Source: Clostridia bacterium
GTDB lineage: Bacteria; Bacillota; Clostridia; Christensenellales; UBA1242
Direction: 5' to 3'
NCBI GenBank assembly: GCA_017456465.1
Contig: JAFTJJ010000064.1
Coordinates: 1-7,024, forward strand
Length of the DNA stretch: 7,024 bases
A model generated the notes under the pieces. That model did no database searches. It was not told where the DNA came from and saw nothing but the letters and a program-made list of their open reading frames with translations. Numbering within the stretch: the first letter of the stretch is position 1; each line of letters begins with the position of its first letter. The translations under genes and the position numbers were made by a program. Below, piece by piece: positions 1 to 7,024 of the stretch.

Positions 1-1
1 A

Positions 2-127
2 TGTTTCTGTTTGGTTGACATAATCACCATATTCAACCAAATATTTTTCTTCCGAATATTTCTCGTTCATCAAAACACCAGACTTGTATGTCTGCTTCAC
101 TGCAGTAATTTCATAGGTCTGCTTGTC
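2..127 (-). other. Start of a further repeat-like module, cut by the window edge
   Basis: The last visible residues (2300-2341) read D-K-Q-T-Y-E-I-T-A-V-K-Q-T-Y and then K-Y-L-V-E-Y-G-D-Y-V. A first strand followed some 20 residues later by an E-Y-G-D-x-V strand is usual at the start of MucBP-like and InlB-like beta-grasp repeats. This suggests that the array continues past the edge. The module is too incomplete to name. Confidence 0.4.
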
Positions 128-3100
128 AAACTGAACAGCCACTTTGATGTCAGCTTTTGCACCAACAATCACCAGCCTGAGTGTGTTAATTCCATTTGTC
201 TCATCATATTCACTCGTGTCGATTTGCAAGCCCTCAAAATATGCATTTGCTTCAACAATCATTTGAGTCGATCCATCAGAGCCGACCCAAATCATGCGAT
301 CTTCAGAATCCCAAATAAGATTGATTGTTGCATAATGAATCACATTGTCCGCATCAGTGTTCGTGATTGTGAGACTCTTGATCTTATACCCCTCATTAGG
401 AATTGCATCAATCACAAAATATCTTGTGCTTTTAACTCCCGCATAAGTTGCTTCATTGTCTTGAGATGTTCCAAAAACAAATGATCCATTCGATGCGACA
501 TTGCCAGTCAAACCTTCACCACCAACATAACCGTTTGATCCTTGTGCAATGACAAAATCAAACACCTTTGGTCTGTATGCTGCATAAAGCACATATTTCC
601 CACCAGCTGCATCCTTGTTTTCTTCAAACGTTTCAAAAGCATTGTTGTCAAAAGAGAACGCCTCAAGCACACCACTTGTCACTTTTGATGCAGTTGGAAC
701 ATAAGAACTGCCAACTCCACTTTCACCATTGTCGTTTTTAAATGACCAACCAGCAAATTCATAAACACTCGACTTCACTGAAAGCAATTCGACAGTCTTG
801 TCAAACTCAATTTGAATTCCAACACTTGCCACATACTCTCCATCAAAATCAAATGTCACACCTGTTTGACCATATCCATAAAGTCCAGTGTTTGCAAGAT
901 CAAGGAAAATTGTGAATGATTGAACTTCCCACTTTGCATAAAGCTTGATTGTCTTTGCCTCATCATCCACACCATTCACAGCTTCAAATGCGTCATAAAG
1001 GTTTTTGTTAAATGTCGTATTTGCTCCAGTCCCTGCATTTCCTCCAGAACTTATCTTTTGACCTTCACACGCTTGATCCAAGAACCAACCACCAAATGTG
1101 TAACCGTTTCTTGAAATTGCCGGCAATGCATTTGCAAACTCACTGTCAAAAGTGATTTTGTATTCATCAGCCGTTTCTGGATCGCTTGATCCTGTCCCCT
1201 TGTTCTCATCAAAATCCACAGTGTACTCAATGGCTCTCCAAATTGCATGAAGCGTGATCACATTTTCATCATCTGCATTTTGTGCATTGACATAATCCTT
1301 GTCTTCAATAAATCCGTCTTTTTCAGGAACAATGTCAGAAGCGTCCAAAGATGTGCTCCATCCAATGAACACATAACCATCTCTCCTTGCTCCTGCCAAA
1401 TCCTTCACTTTCTTGTTTTCACCTTCAACTGTTGGATCATAGCCATAAAAATGGTCGTGATATAATTTGTCTCCATTTGCAAGCGTTGTTGCTGATTCGA
1501 TAAGCTCGCCTTCAGTTGACCCTGTGCCATTATTAAGATCATAAGCAATTTCTAACTCTCCTGCTGCCCAAACAGCATAAAGCGTGATCTCATCACCGTG
1601 ATCTGGATTTGTGCCATCTGCACTCATGATGTTTCCTGTTGCAGCAACATCATCAAATGCCACAAAATCCACTTTTGATCTTGTAAAAATCTCTCCATTT
1701 TTAACGTTTTCATTAGCCACAAGAGAATATCCAAGAAATTTATAGCCAGCTTTCTTCACACTGTCAAAAGCACGCTCATTCAATTCAGATTTCACATTGT
1801 GAATCTTGCTTGATTTTTGAACCGTTACATCGAACACTCCACCATTTGGATCATATGAGATTTCATACTCTGTGGCTTTTTGTGAAACTTCAATCAAAAT
1901 GTATTTTTGATCAAGATCACTGGCAACAACTTCAATGTTTTGTCCGTCTTTAATGTCACCTTCAAAAATTGGATTGCCGATTTTTGTTGTTCCGAGTGAG
2001 TCAACATACCACACTTTGGCTGATGGTGAATGATAACCATTTGTTTGAGAAACTGTAAGCATAAGTTTTTTCCCAAAGAACACAGCTTTCACACCATCAA
2101 CCGACCCACTCGCAGCACTTCGATCATATATCATGCTTCCCGTTTGACTTCTTCCAAACACCGCAGAAAAACTTGCAGAAAAACCAGTGGTTTCTGTGTT
2201 GTTTGAATATTGACTTCCATCTCCAATGTTCCACTCGTCCCTGAAATCCTCTCCACCAATCCCAAGCTTGCTTGAAAGAATAACTCTTCTTGATTGACTC
2301 ATAGTCAAAATCACAGTCTGATGATCACCTGAAAGGTATTCAATTCCTTGAACAAAACTTTTGCCTGATGGAACAGTCAAAGTCACCCCTTCAATCGGTG
2401 TAATAACTCCAGCAGATTTTGAGAACATTTCAATCAAATCTGATCCCTTTGCCGATGAAATTATTGTTGAATATTCATCTTCCACAACTGTCGAAACTTT
2501 TGTTTTCACACTTGTTTCCATGATTGCAATTGTGAAAATATATTGCACAGTTTGTTGACCAGCTTCACCAGTCACTTTCTTTTGCACAGTCAAAGCGCTT
2601 GAATCAATTTCAAAGGTCTTTACCTCATCGCTTGCGCCACTTTTGACAACAAGTTCGATTGACGCAATCATTTTTGAAATCATGTCTGTTGCAATTGTTC
2701 CAGACTGTGTTGCACGAGCAAAATACTCCTCAACATCACTGGCAGCAGAACCAAGAACACTGTCATAACTGTCACCGCGCGCATTAACAAAAGTCTTCAC
2801 AGCTTCTTCTTCGGCCACCACTTGCACAAATTTAATTTCTGAAAACATCACGGTCACCGTGAAATCATCCCACGCACCAAAGATTGCAAAAGCAAATTCT
2901 CCATTTTCTGAATTTACAACATTTTCTTCATTCAGAAGATAAAAACATCCAAGAACTTTGTTCGATGAACCATCATTAAGCACATAGGCTCTGGTCAAAG
3001 AAGCAATCCCCTCCGCAAAATAAACACTGCCTGCACTTTCATCAAGAGTCATTTCACCATTTTTCAAAATGGTGTAAGTGACTCCATTATACAAAACATC

Positions 3101-6100
3101 AATTTGTTTCAAATATTGTCCTTTCCCTGGTTTTGCATAAAAATATGTTGGTTCCACTCCAACTTTGCCCCCGTCAAACATTGACAAGTAACCATTTGTA
3201 ACATGCACACCACTTGCATTTGCAATTGCATTCCCAGTCGCAGACACAATTGGTGCAGCACCATAAGCAAATGTGTTGTTGACGTTTGCAGATTTGTTCC
3301 CCGCATCATCAACCACAAAAGTTCCCACTCTTTCATTGTGTGCAATTTCCGCAAAACTTGCCGAAAAATGAATGTTGGATTTTGCTCTTGTGACAATCAT
3401 AACACCCATGCCATCAATTGTGTTGATGTCGTCACCATTTTCATTAAAGAGCTCAGACGTTACAGGTTCAAAAATGAAAAGCTGTGCGGTGTTATAAGCC
3501 CCTGTTGCATTCGCAAGCGGAAGTTTTTGATTTTCTCTGCTTCCGGTTAAAAGAGGGTATATTTCAATTTCATAGTTCACATCATCAGCAAACAACTCAT
3601 CACTTGCCTTGGTTGAAAATCCAAAATATTTTTCTCCCACAACGCCATAGCCCTCATCATATGTCGCGTTTCCACGCTCAATGATTGCCGCCCTGAATCT
3701 TCGTGCGTTTGTGATTAAAATCTCAGAAGCACTCACCGATTTGTCAAACTCCAAAATGCTTGTGCTTTGCGACCATGTGTTTTGAAGTGTTGGATTTGAC
3801 CCCTCGTAATCTGCCTTCAAAACCCAACCGCCATCAGGCATCAAAACCTCACAAAGATTGTTGCCATCAAGAACATACATTTTGAGAACTGCTGACACAC
3901 TTGAAATTGACAAACTGTAGTTCCCTGCATCAGCTGAAACATAATCAAACCCAAAAACAAATTCAATGCCAAAAGCATACTCAGTGCCTGCAGCAATTGT
4001 CAAAATTCGTGTTGCATAGGCACTTCCATTCCAATATCTCACCGCCATTTCAACACTGCCAGATCCTTGCACAGTGTCAGTCCCAAGCTGAACAAAGAAG
4101 TTCACATTTCTCACAAATTCAGTCATCATTCTGAATTGTGTGCCATCCATGACAATGTTTGGATCACTTCCCACAAATCCAGTGCTCTTTGCAATCATCT
4201 CCAAAATGTCATCCTTGTGGATGTTTTGCAAAAAGCCACCTTCATCACTTGACAAAGTTGACAGCACCGTGCCTTCTGCACTTTGATTGTCTTTTTTCAC
4301 AATCTCAACACAACCATCATCAGTATCGTCAAAGTTGAAGTCAACATTCGCCATCTTTGCGTCAAAACTTGCACTTGTCACACTTGATGAACAAACAACA
4401 ACCTCATTGTTTTGAGATCCCTCCAAATCTGAAACTGCTGCAAAATCTGGCGATTCCACAACACCCTCAGATCCGTCATTTTCACCACCAATTGACAAAT
4501 TCTTGTCTGAAAAATGAATCAAGATTTCACCCGCAACAAATGACCATTCACCATTATTGCTTGCAAAAGCAATTGCTCCAACAGGACAGTTTGAAAGCGT
4601 AATTTCATAAAGTGTGTAATGTCTGTCAGTGCCTGGATCATACTCTGCTTCCGTTGCACGCATTACCACACTTGTTTCAATATTGGCATTCGTTAATGGA
4701 TTATCACCAAATTCTCCACCCGTCTGCTTTTCACTGTTCCAAGCAGACGCTGTCCACACTTCAGTTTCACTCGTATTCAATCCAAGAGAATAGTTGTTCC
4801 AAACAAAAGAAATTCTGTCAATATAATAATGATCAACTTTGAGTGTAATTTCAATTGTTCTGTTTGCAGAACCAATGCCCGCTTCACCGCCATGAACAAT
4901 TCCAGTTACAATGTCGCCACTCACAGAATGTGACACACTTTCAACAACAAAACCGTTGTTGGCAATTGTGTAAGCATAGTCGTCAACCTTATCGCCAGAA
5001 AGCTCAACATCAAAATCAAAATCAACAGGCTTTGCTTCAAAAACAGCATAAAGTTCAATTGTTCCATCAAGCTTTCCGTCATCTTCATCATAGTCTGGAA
5101 TCTTGCCAGCAGGTTCTCTGCCTCCACTTGTATCAAAAGAATTTCCTTTTGCAGTGAACCATCCCTTGAATTCATAAACCGCTTTGAGATGATCATTCAA
5201 AACAACAGAATTTTGACCAACAACAAAACTTGCCGCAATCAATGCACCGTTTTGATACAAATTGCCAAAACTTGGATTGCCACTGCCATCAACAAATCTT
5301 GCAATTGATGAATATGTTTTGAACAAACCTCCAGAGGCCGCAACGCCGCTCATTGCTGTCATTGTTCCATTTTGGTCAACTTGATAAACCACATCATATC
5401 CAATTGTTGTCACATCCTCTGGTCCTTTCCCGTTTGGAACAGACAGAGTCGTACCAATCACATGACCACCATCATCAAAAAACAACTTGAATCCCTCAGT
5501 TGCATTGTGAAGGAATTTCAAATTATATTCCTTGTCTGTATAGGCCGCTTTGATGTAGTTCGTGTGTCCTGCATCACCAAGATCATTCACTTTTGTTGTG
5601 CACGCCGCCCCACTCGCACCAAGAGCGGCATAGATTTCATCGTTATTGCCATTTGCAAATTTCGTAATTTGGAAACCAATGTTTGTGTATGTCTCCATAA
5701 CAAACGTTGGATAAGCATTGGCGATGCTCAATGCATAATACGCCGCTGCCTCAGCAGTGTTCACAGCATTTGCATCAAACTCAGCGTTTTCACCAACAGC
5801 TTTCTTATACATGCTTTGATAATATTTGTTCATTGCAACCACAAGCGTGTCTGTTCTGTTTGGATCATATTCCACTGCAAACGAAATGCCGTTTGACATC
5901 ACACTCTTGTCAAATCTGAGTGATGTCACTTCCCCACTGTAATCAACTCCAAGAGAAATATTTTTCCCAACAGTTTCACTTTCATCCAACGCCTTGAGCC
6001 ATTCCCCCGCATCACTGTCAGCTGCCAAACCAGAAAATTTAACAATCACACTGCCCACGCCAACAATTGTGTTGGCCTCACCAGCATCTTTCACAAAATC

Positions 6101-7024
6101 CCCGTCACCATCAACCCAACCATCTCGATAATCAAACTTAAATGAATGAGTTTTTGGCGTCAGCGGTATGTAAAGAGATATTGTTTTTGATTTTTGGTTA
6201 ACAGTAGATTTAATTGCATCATGAACAGCCGATTCAAAACCACTGCCAAGATAAGCAGATTCTGCATCCTCAAAATAGACAGCATTTGGACGAACCAAGT
6301 TTCCACCATCATCTGTCCTGAGTTTTGGATTTCCATTTTCATCACTAACTGGTTTTCCGTCACTGTCATATTCTTGCAATCCACAACTCAGTTTTCCATC
6401 CTCATCAATTGTCCAAACACCTGTCTCAGCATAAATTTCCCAGTCGTGTGTTCCCTGCGTCACAATATCATAACTTGAAGCATTGTCGTTCAAAACCCTA
6501 TTTAATTCCTTCGCAAACGCTTCACCTGATTTTACTGGAGAATTTACAAAAAATCCAAAAGCTGCCGTTTGCCTGTAAACTGGCAAAGCATCTTTTGTGC
6601 CCACAGAGTTCTGCATTCCCATAAGTTTGTCTTCACCAGCAGTTCTTTGCGTTCTTATTGTAACCGTTGTAAGAGTTTTTGGAGATTCACCACCCAAAAC
6701 TCCTGAAATGTTGTTGTAAACAAGCTTCACATCAATTTCATATTCGATTGGCTGAACAACAACTGTAACATTCCTAATTGCTGACCACATTGCCTCTCTT
6801 TCATTTGTGCTATTAAATCCATAAGTTTGACTAAAATTCAGACAATATCCAAAACAATCCCCTGTCTTCCATGTCCCCTTTTGATCAACTTTATAGCCCC
6901 CAATCTCTCCGTCAACATATTGCCATATTTGATTATCAGAGGTTTCATTATTAATGTTTAATCCAGTTTCACTTGCCCATTTTCCAACTTGCCACAAAAT
7001 ATCTGCTGTTAAAGCTTGCTTAAA
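2..7024 (-). CDS. Giant modular surface protein with InlB B-repeats, partial at both ends
   Basis: One minus-strand frame runs without a stop through the whole window, giving 2,341 codons; start, signal peptide, anchor and stop all lie outside it. I translated it codon by codon and checked the frame at both ends and at many internal tryptophans. From N to C terminus it holds a Trp-rich segment, acidic and EF-hand-like loops, a short helical stretch, a diverged InlB B-repeat, long unassigned beta-rich regions, four tandem InlB B-repeats (residues 1719-2150), and the start of a further module. The composition is rich in Ser, Thr, Gly, Asp, Asn, Val and aromatics, with about ten Cys, as in secreted Gram-positive proteins. 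InlB B-repeats are small beta-grasp-like domains of cell-surface proteins. Adhesion or surface display is therefore the likely role, but no enzyme motif, ligand site or LPXTG-type signal is visible. Codon use is even along the frame. Confidence is high for the coding call and moderate for surface location. Confidence 0.93.
128..406 (-). other. Unnamed beta module, copy 3; divergent InlB-like
   Basis: Residues 2207-2299. It opens with I-D-A-I-P-N-E-G-Y-K-I-K-S-L-T-I-T and closes with A-K-A-D-I-K-V-A-V-Q-F. The opening fits the A-x-P-x-x-G-Y-x-(I/V)-x-x-(I/V) strand of divergent InlB B-repeats, and the closing strand pair also fits. The middle is longer than usual and carries I-W-D-S-E-D-R-M-I-W-V-G. 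Of the three proposed copies this one is nearest to a known family. Confidence 0.45.
575..919 (-). repeat. InlB B-repeat unit 4 of tandem array, degenerate end
   Basis: Residues 2036-2150. First strand S-F-T-I-F-L-D-L, turn V-Y-E-F-A-G-W-S with the Trp at 746-748, and final strand K-Y-V-L-Y-A-A-Y, where Tyr replaces the last Trp. The first turn lacks the usual N-G-G and instead has A-N-T-G-L-Y-G-Y-G. About 115 residues. It is the last unit of the array; the sequence then changes to the R-P-K-V-F-D-F-V-I linker. Confidence 0.78.
929..1231 (-). repeat. InlB B-repeat unit 3 of tandem array
   Basis: Residues 1932-2032. First strand I-E-Y-T-V-D-F-D-E-N-K-G-T-G, turn R-N-G-Y-T-F-G-G-W-F with the Trp at 1085-1087, and final strand T-I-K-L-Y-A-K-W ending at 929. 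About 52 residues separate the turn from the last Trp, against roughly 25-30 in ordinary members. The extra length includes a Gly/Asn-rich loop and the D-A-F-E-A-V-N-G-V-D-D segment. It also contains one of the few Cys in the protein. Confidence 0.87.
1238..1567 (-). repeat. InlB B-repeat unit 2 of tandem array
   Basis: Residues 1820-1929. First strand L-E-I-A-Y-D-L-N-N-G-T-G, turn R-D-G-Y-V-F-I-G-W-S with the Trp at 1358-1360, and final strand V-I-T-L-H-A-I-W ending at 1238. It holds an insert of about 25 residues between the first strand and the turn (around Y-H-D-H-F-Y-G-Y-D-P). The usual closing L-Y-A is L-H-A here. The unit is about 110 residues and directly abuts the units on each side. 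Confidence 0.85.
1568..1870 (-). repeat. InlB B-repeat unit 1 of tandem array
   Basis: Residues 1719-1819. It opens with E-Y-E-I-S-Y-D-P-N-G-G, the textbook first strand and turn of this family. It carries K-A-G-Y-K-F-L-G-Y-S at 1722-1750, where the usual G-W is G-Y, and closes with E-I-T-L-Y-A-V-W at 1568-1591. The family is typically 65-80 residues; this unit is about 101, with extra sequence between the G-Y turn and the last strand. It is the strongest family match in the window. It joins the next unit through A-A-G-E. Confidence 0.85.
1871..2833 (-). other. Unassigned coding stretch between module 2 and the InlB array
   Basis: Residues 1398-1718 in the continuous frame. The first half looks mixed helix and strand (S-D-V-E-E-Y-F-A-R-A-T and T-D-M-I-S-K-M-I-A-S), with a second helix-like motif D-L-I-E-M-F-S-K-S-A-G at 2408-2440. 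The second half is Ser- and Gly-rich and strand-like (S-A-S-F-S-A-V-F-G-R-S, K-L-M-L-T-V-S-Q-T-N-G-Y). It ends with Q-K-Y-I-L-I-E-V-S-Q-K-A, which leads directly into the first tandem InlB repeat. No family is recognised and no catalytic motif is seen. Confidence 0.5.
2834..3121 (-). other. Unnamed beta module, copy 2 (tentative)
   Basis: Residues 1302-1397. It opens with G-Q-Y-L-K-Q-I-D-V-L-Y-N-G, just after Y-F-Y-A-K-P-G-K, and closes with D-D-F-T-V-T-V-M-F-S-E-I. The opening A-K-P-G-K-G-Q-Y-L-K-Q-I is close to the A-x-P-x-x-G-Y-x-(V/I)-K-x-(V/I) start seen in divergent InlB B-repeats. However, the unit lacks the G-W turn and is longer than that family. The match to the other two proposed copies is by strand pattern, not by strong residue identity. 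Confidence 0.38.
3122..4510 (-). other. Unassigned coding stretch with an Ig-like strand
   Basis: Residues 839-1301 are part of the same open frame but match no family I recognise. The sequence is mostly alternating hydrophobic and polar residues, so it is probably beta-rich. Landmarks are a short helix-like D-I-L-E-M-I-A-K-S-T-G (4178-4210) and G-G-W-V-L-K-A-D-Y near 3800-3835. The third is G-T-F-V-V-D-D-A-G-N-K-S-A-N-V at 3281-3325. That last motif resembles the D-x-A-G-N-x-S strand common in bacterial Ig-like and cadherin-like domains, so one Ig-type domain may end there. Several domains must be present given the length. Confidence 0.5.
4511..4858 (-). other. Unnamed beta module, copy 1 (tentative)
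   Basis: Residues 723-838. It begins with TIEITLKVDHYYIDRISFV, a strand followed by a D-H-Y-Y-I-D-R-I-S-F motif. It ends with L-Y-E-I-T-L-S-N-C-P and then V-A-G-E-I-L-I-H-F-S. The opening (aromatic, I/L, K/D, x, I/L) and closing (D/E, I, x, I/V, x, F, S/D) patterns recur in two other places in the window. I propose a shared fold but cannot name it. The divergent InlB B-repeat family (Flg_new_2 type), which also has a G-Y-x-(I/V)-x-x-(I/V) opening, is a possible relative. Confidence 0.35.
5039..5530 (-). repeat. Diverged, long InlB B-repeat-like unit
   Basis: Residues 499-662. It opens with K-E-Y-N-L-K-F and contains V-Y-E-F-K-G-W-F-T-A-K-G, the conserved turn of the family. It closes with T-I-E-L-Y-A-V-F, where the usual final Trp is Phe. 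At about 164 residues it is far longer than the usual 65-80, mainly because of an extended section between the first strand and the G-W turn. That section includes a run around S-G-V-A-A-S-G-G-L-F and a G-N-P-S-F-G-N-L-Y-Q-N-G segment. Either one repeat carries an insertion, or another small domain is fused ahead of it. It lies about 3.2 kb from the tandem array. Confidence 0.65.
5708..5833 (-). other. Probable helical segment within beta-rich protein
   Basis: Residues 398-439 start M-N-K-Y-Y-Q-S-M-Y-K-K and continue through N-T-A-E-A-A-A-Y-Y-A-L-S-I-A-N-A-Y-P. The Ala-rich, beta-branch-poor composition with amphipathic spacing is unlike the rest of the protein, which alternates hydrophobic and polar residues as beta strands do. 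It is not long or hydrophobic enough to be a membrane span. Its function is unknown; it may be a helix capping a beta domain or a linker between domains. Confidence 0.4.
6077..6112 (-). other. EF-hand-like acidic loop (possible calcium site)
   Basis: Residues 305-316 read DGDGDFVKDAGE. Acidic residues fall at loop positions 1, 3, 5, 9 and 12, the spacing of an EF-hand or dockerin-type calcium loop. Position 6, usually Gly, is Phe, and position 8, usually aliphatic, is Lys, so the fit is imperfect. It sits in a strand-rich context (HSFKFDYRDGWV before it, VGVGSVIVKFSGL after it) with no helix pattern on either side. A standalone calcium-stabilised loop is therefore more likely than a true helix-loop-helix. 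Single occurrence in the window. Confidence 0.42.
6302..6370 (-). other. Acidic DGK/DGN-rich stretch in the giant protein
   Basis: Residues 219-241 contain Y-D-S-D-G-K-P, then S-D-E-N-G-N-P, then T-D-D-G-G. Just before it lies W-T-I-D-E-D-G-K-L. Turn-forming D-G and N-G steps spaced about seven residues apart are typical of flexible or calcium-loving loops in bacterial surface proteins. No exact match to a known calcium-binding repeat (RTX nonapeptide, dockerin) is present, so this is described as composition rather than as a domain. Confidence 0.4.
6641..7024 (-). other. Tryptophan-rich N-terminal-side segment
   Basis: Residues 1-128 of the visible protein. Five Trp occur in about the first 80 residues (for example ILWQVGKWASETG at residues 9-21), followed by G-D-C-F-G-Y-C-L-N-F, the only closely spaced Cys pair in the window. 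A stretch reading TVVVQPIEYEIDVKLVYNN then resembles ordinary beta-domain strands. I recognise no named family. Exposed aromatics could suggest ligand or glycan binding, but this is only a guess. The Cys pair could form a disulfide if the protein is exported. TTA leucine codons appear twice in the first 22 codons but are rare in the rest of the frame. Confidence 0.4.

Noticed and set aside
15..50. TTGACA-like box on the plus strand as a promoter
   Set aside because: No matching -10 box occurs at the right spacing, and the bases are explained by codons of the main frame. TTGACA-like strings are frequent throughout this strand because of Ser and Leu codon choice.
11..484. Plus-strand open frame of 157 codons
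   Set aside because: It lies antisense to the continuous minus-strand frame. Its product is rich in Cys, Ile, His and Asn with no domain pattern, as expected for the complement of a biased coding strand.
575..1870. DNA-level direct repeats or a CRISPR-like array
   Set aside because: The periodicity is in the protein only. The units are diverged in DNA and differ in length, and there are no short identical repeats with spacers.
3109..3396. Minus-strand open frame offset by one base from the main frame (also 4921-5196, 6160-6384, 1894-2076 and 1051-1248)
   Set aside because: All overlap the main frame on the same strand, are short, and have Met/Leu/Gln-rich products with no domain pattern. 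They are frame shadows.
5372..5896. Plus-strand open frame of 174 codons, the longest with both ends in the window
   Set aside because: It is antisense to well-formed coding sequence, including the start of an InlB-like unit. It has an implausible Cys/His/Ile composition and no recognisable ribosome binding site.
2..7024. Mollicute-type code with TGA read as Trp
   Set aside because: All Trp codons I met are TGG and I met no in-frame TGA, so the standard code is enough.
6920..7024. Thioester-type adhesin domain (T-Q-x-A and Cys motif)
   Set aside because: The L-T-A-D-I-L-W stretch lacks the T-Q-x-A sequence, and the Cys residues come after it rather than before.

Overview
The whole 7,024-base window lies inside one protein-coding gene on the minus strand. 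A single reading frame (minus-strand codons whose lowest coordinate is 2, 5, 8 ... 7022) stays open from one edge to the other, giving 2,341 codons with neither its start nor its stop in view. The gene therefore exceeds 7 kb. No second gene, RNA gene, promoter, terminator, mobile element or CRISPR array could be supported. In the entries, residue 1 is the codon at 7022-7024 and residue 2341 is the codon at 2-4.

The product looks like a giant, modular, secreted or cell-surface protein. Its clearest landmark is a run of four tandem InlB B-repeat-like units (Listeria-Bacteroides / Flg_new type) at 575-1870. Each has the family pattern: a Y-x-(I/V)-x-(Y/F)-D type strand, a G-Y-x-F-x-G-W turn, and a closing L-Y-A-x-W strand. 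A more diverged unit lies at 5039-5530. Three other segments (4511-4858, 2834-3121, 128-391) share loose opening and closing strand patterns and may be copies of a second, unnamed beta module. Other landmarks are a tryptophan-rich start (6641-7024), an acidic DGK/DGN stretch (6302-6370), an EF-hand-like acidic loop (6077-6112), one probable helical segment (5708-5833) and an Ig-like D-D-A-G-N-K-S strand near 3281-3325. Roughly 2.3 kb (1871-2833 and 3122-4510) is coding but matches no family I can name.

The organism is probably a bacterium with moderately low GC (about 40% by eye), using the standard stop set: tryptophan is always TGG and no in-frame TGA was met. Leucine is mostly TTG and CTT, and arginine mostly AGA and CGT. 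InlB B-repeat giants of this kind are common in uncultured gut Clostridia and related Firmicutes, which is my preferred but unproven source. There is no gene neighbourhood to interpret. The likely role, adhesion or surface display, is inferred only from repeat type and size. I found no convincing new biological system; the points of interest are the size of the gene, the possible second repeat family and the large unassigned blocks.
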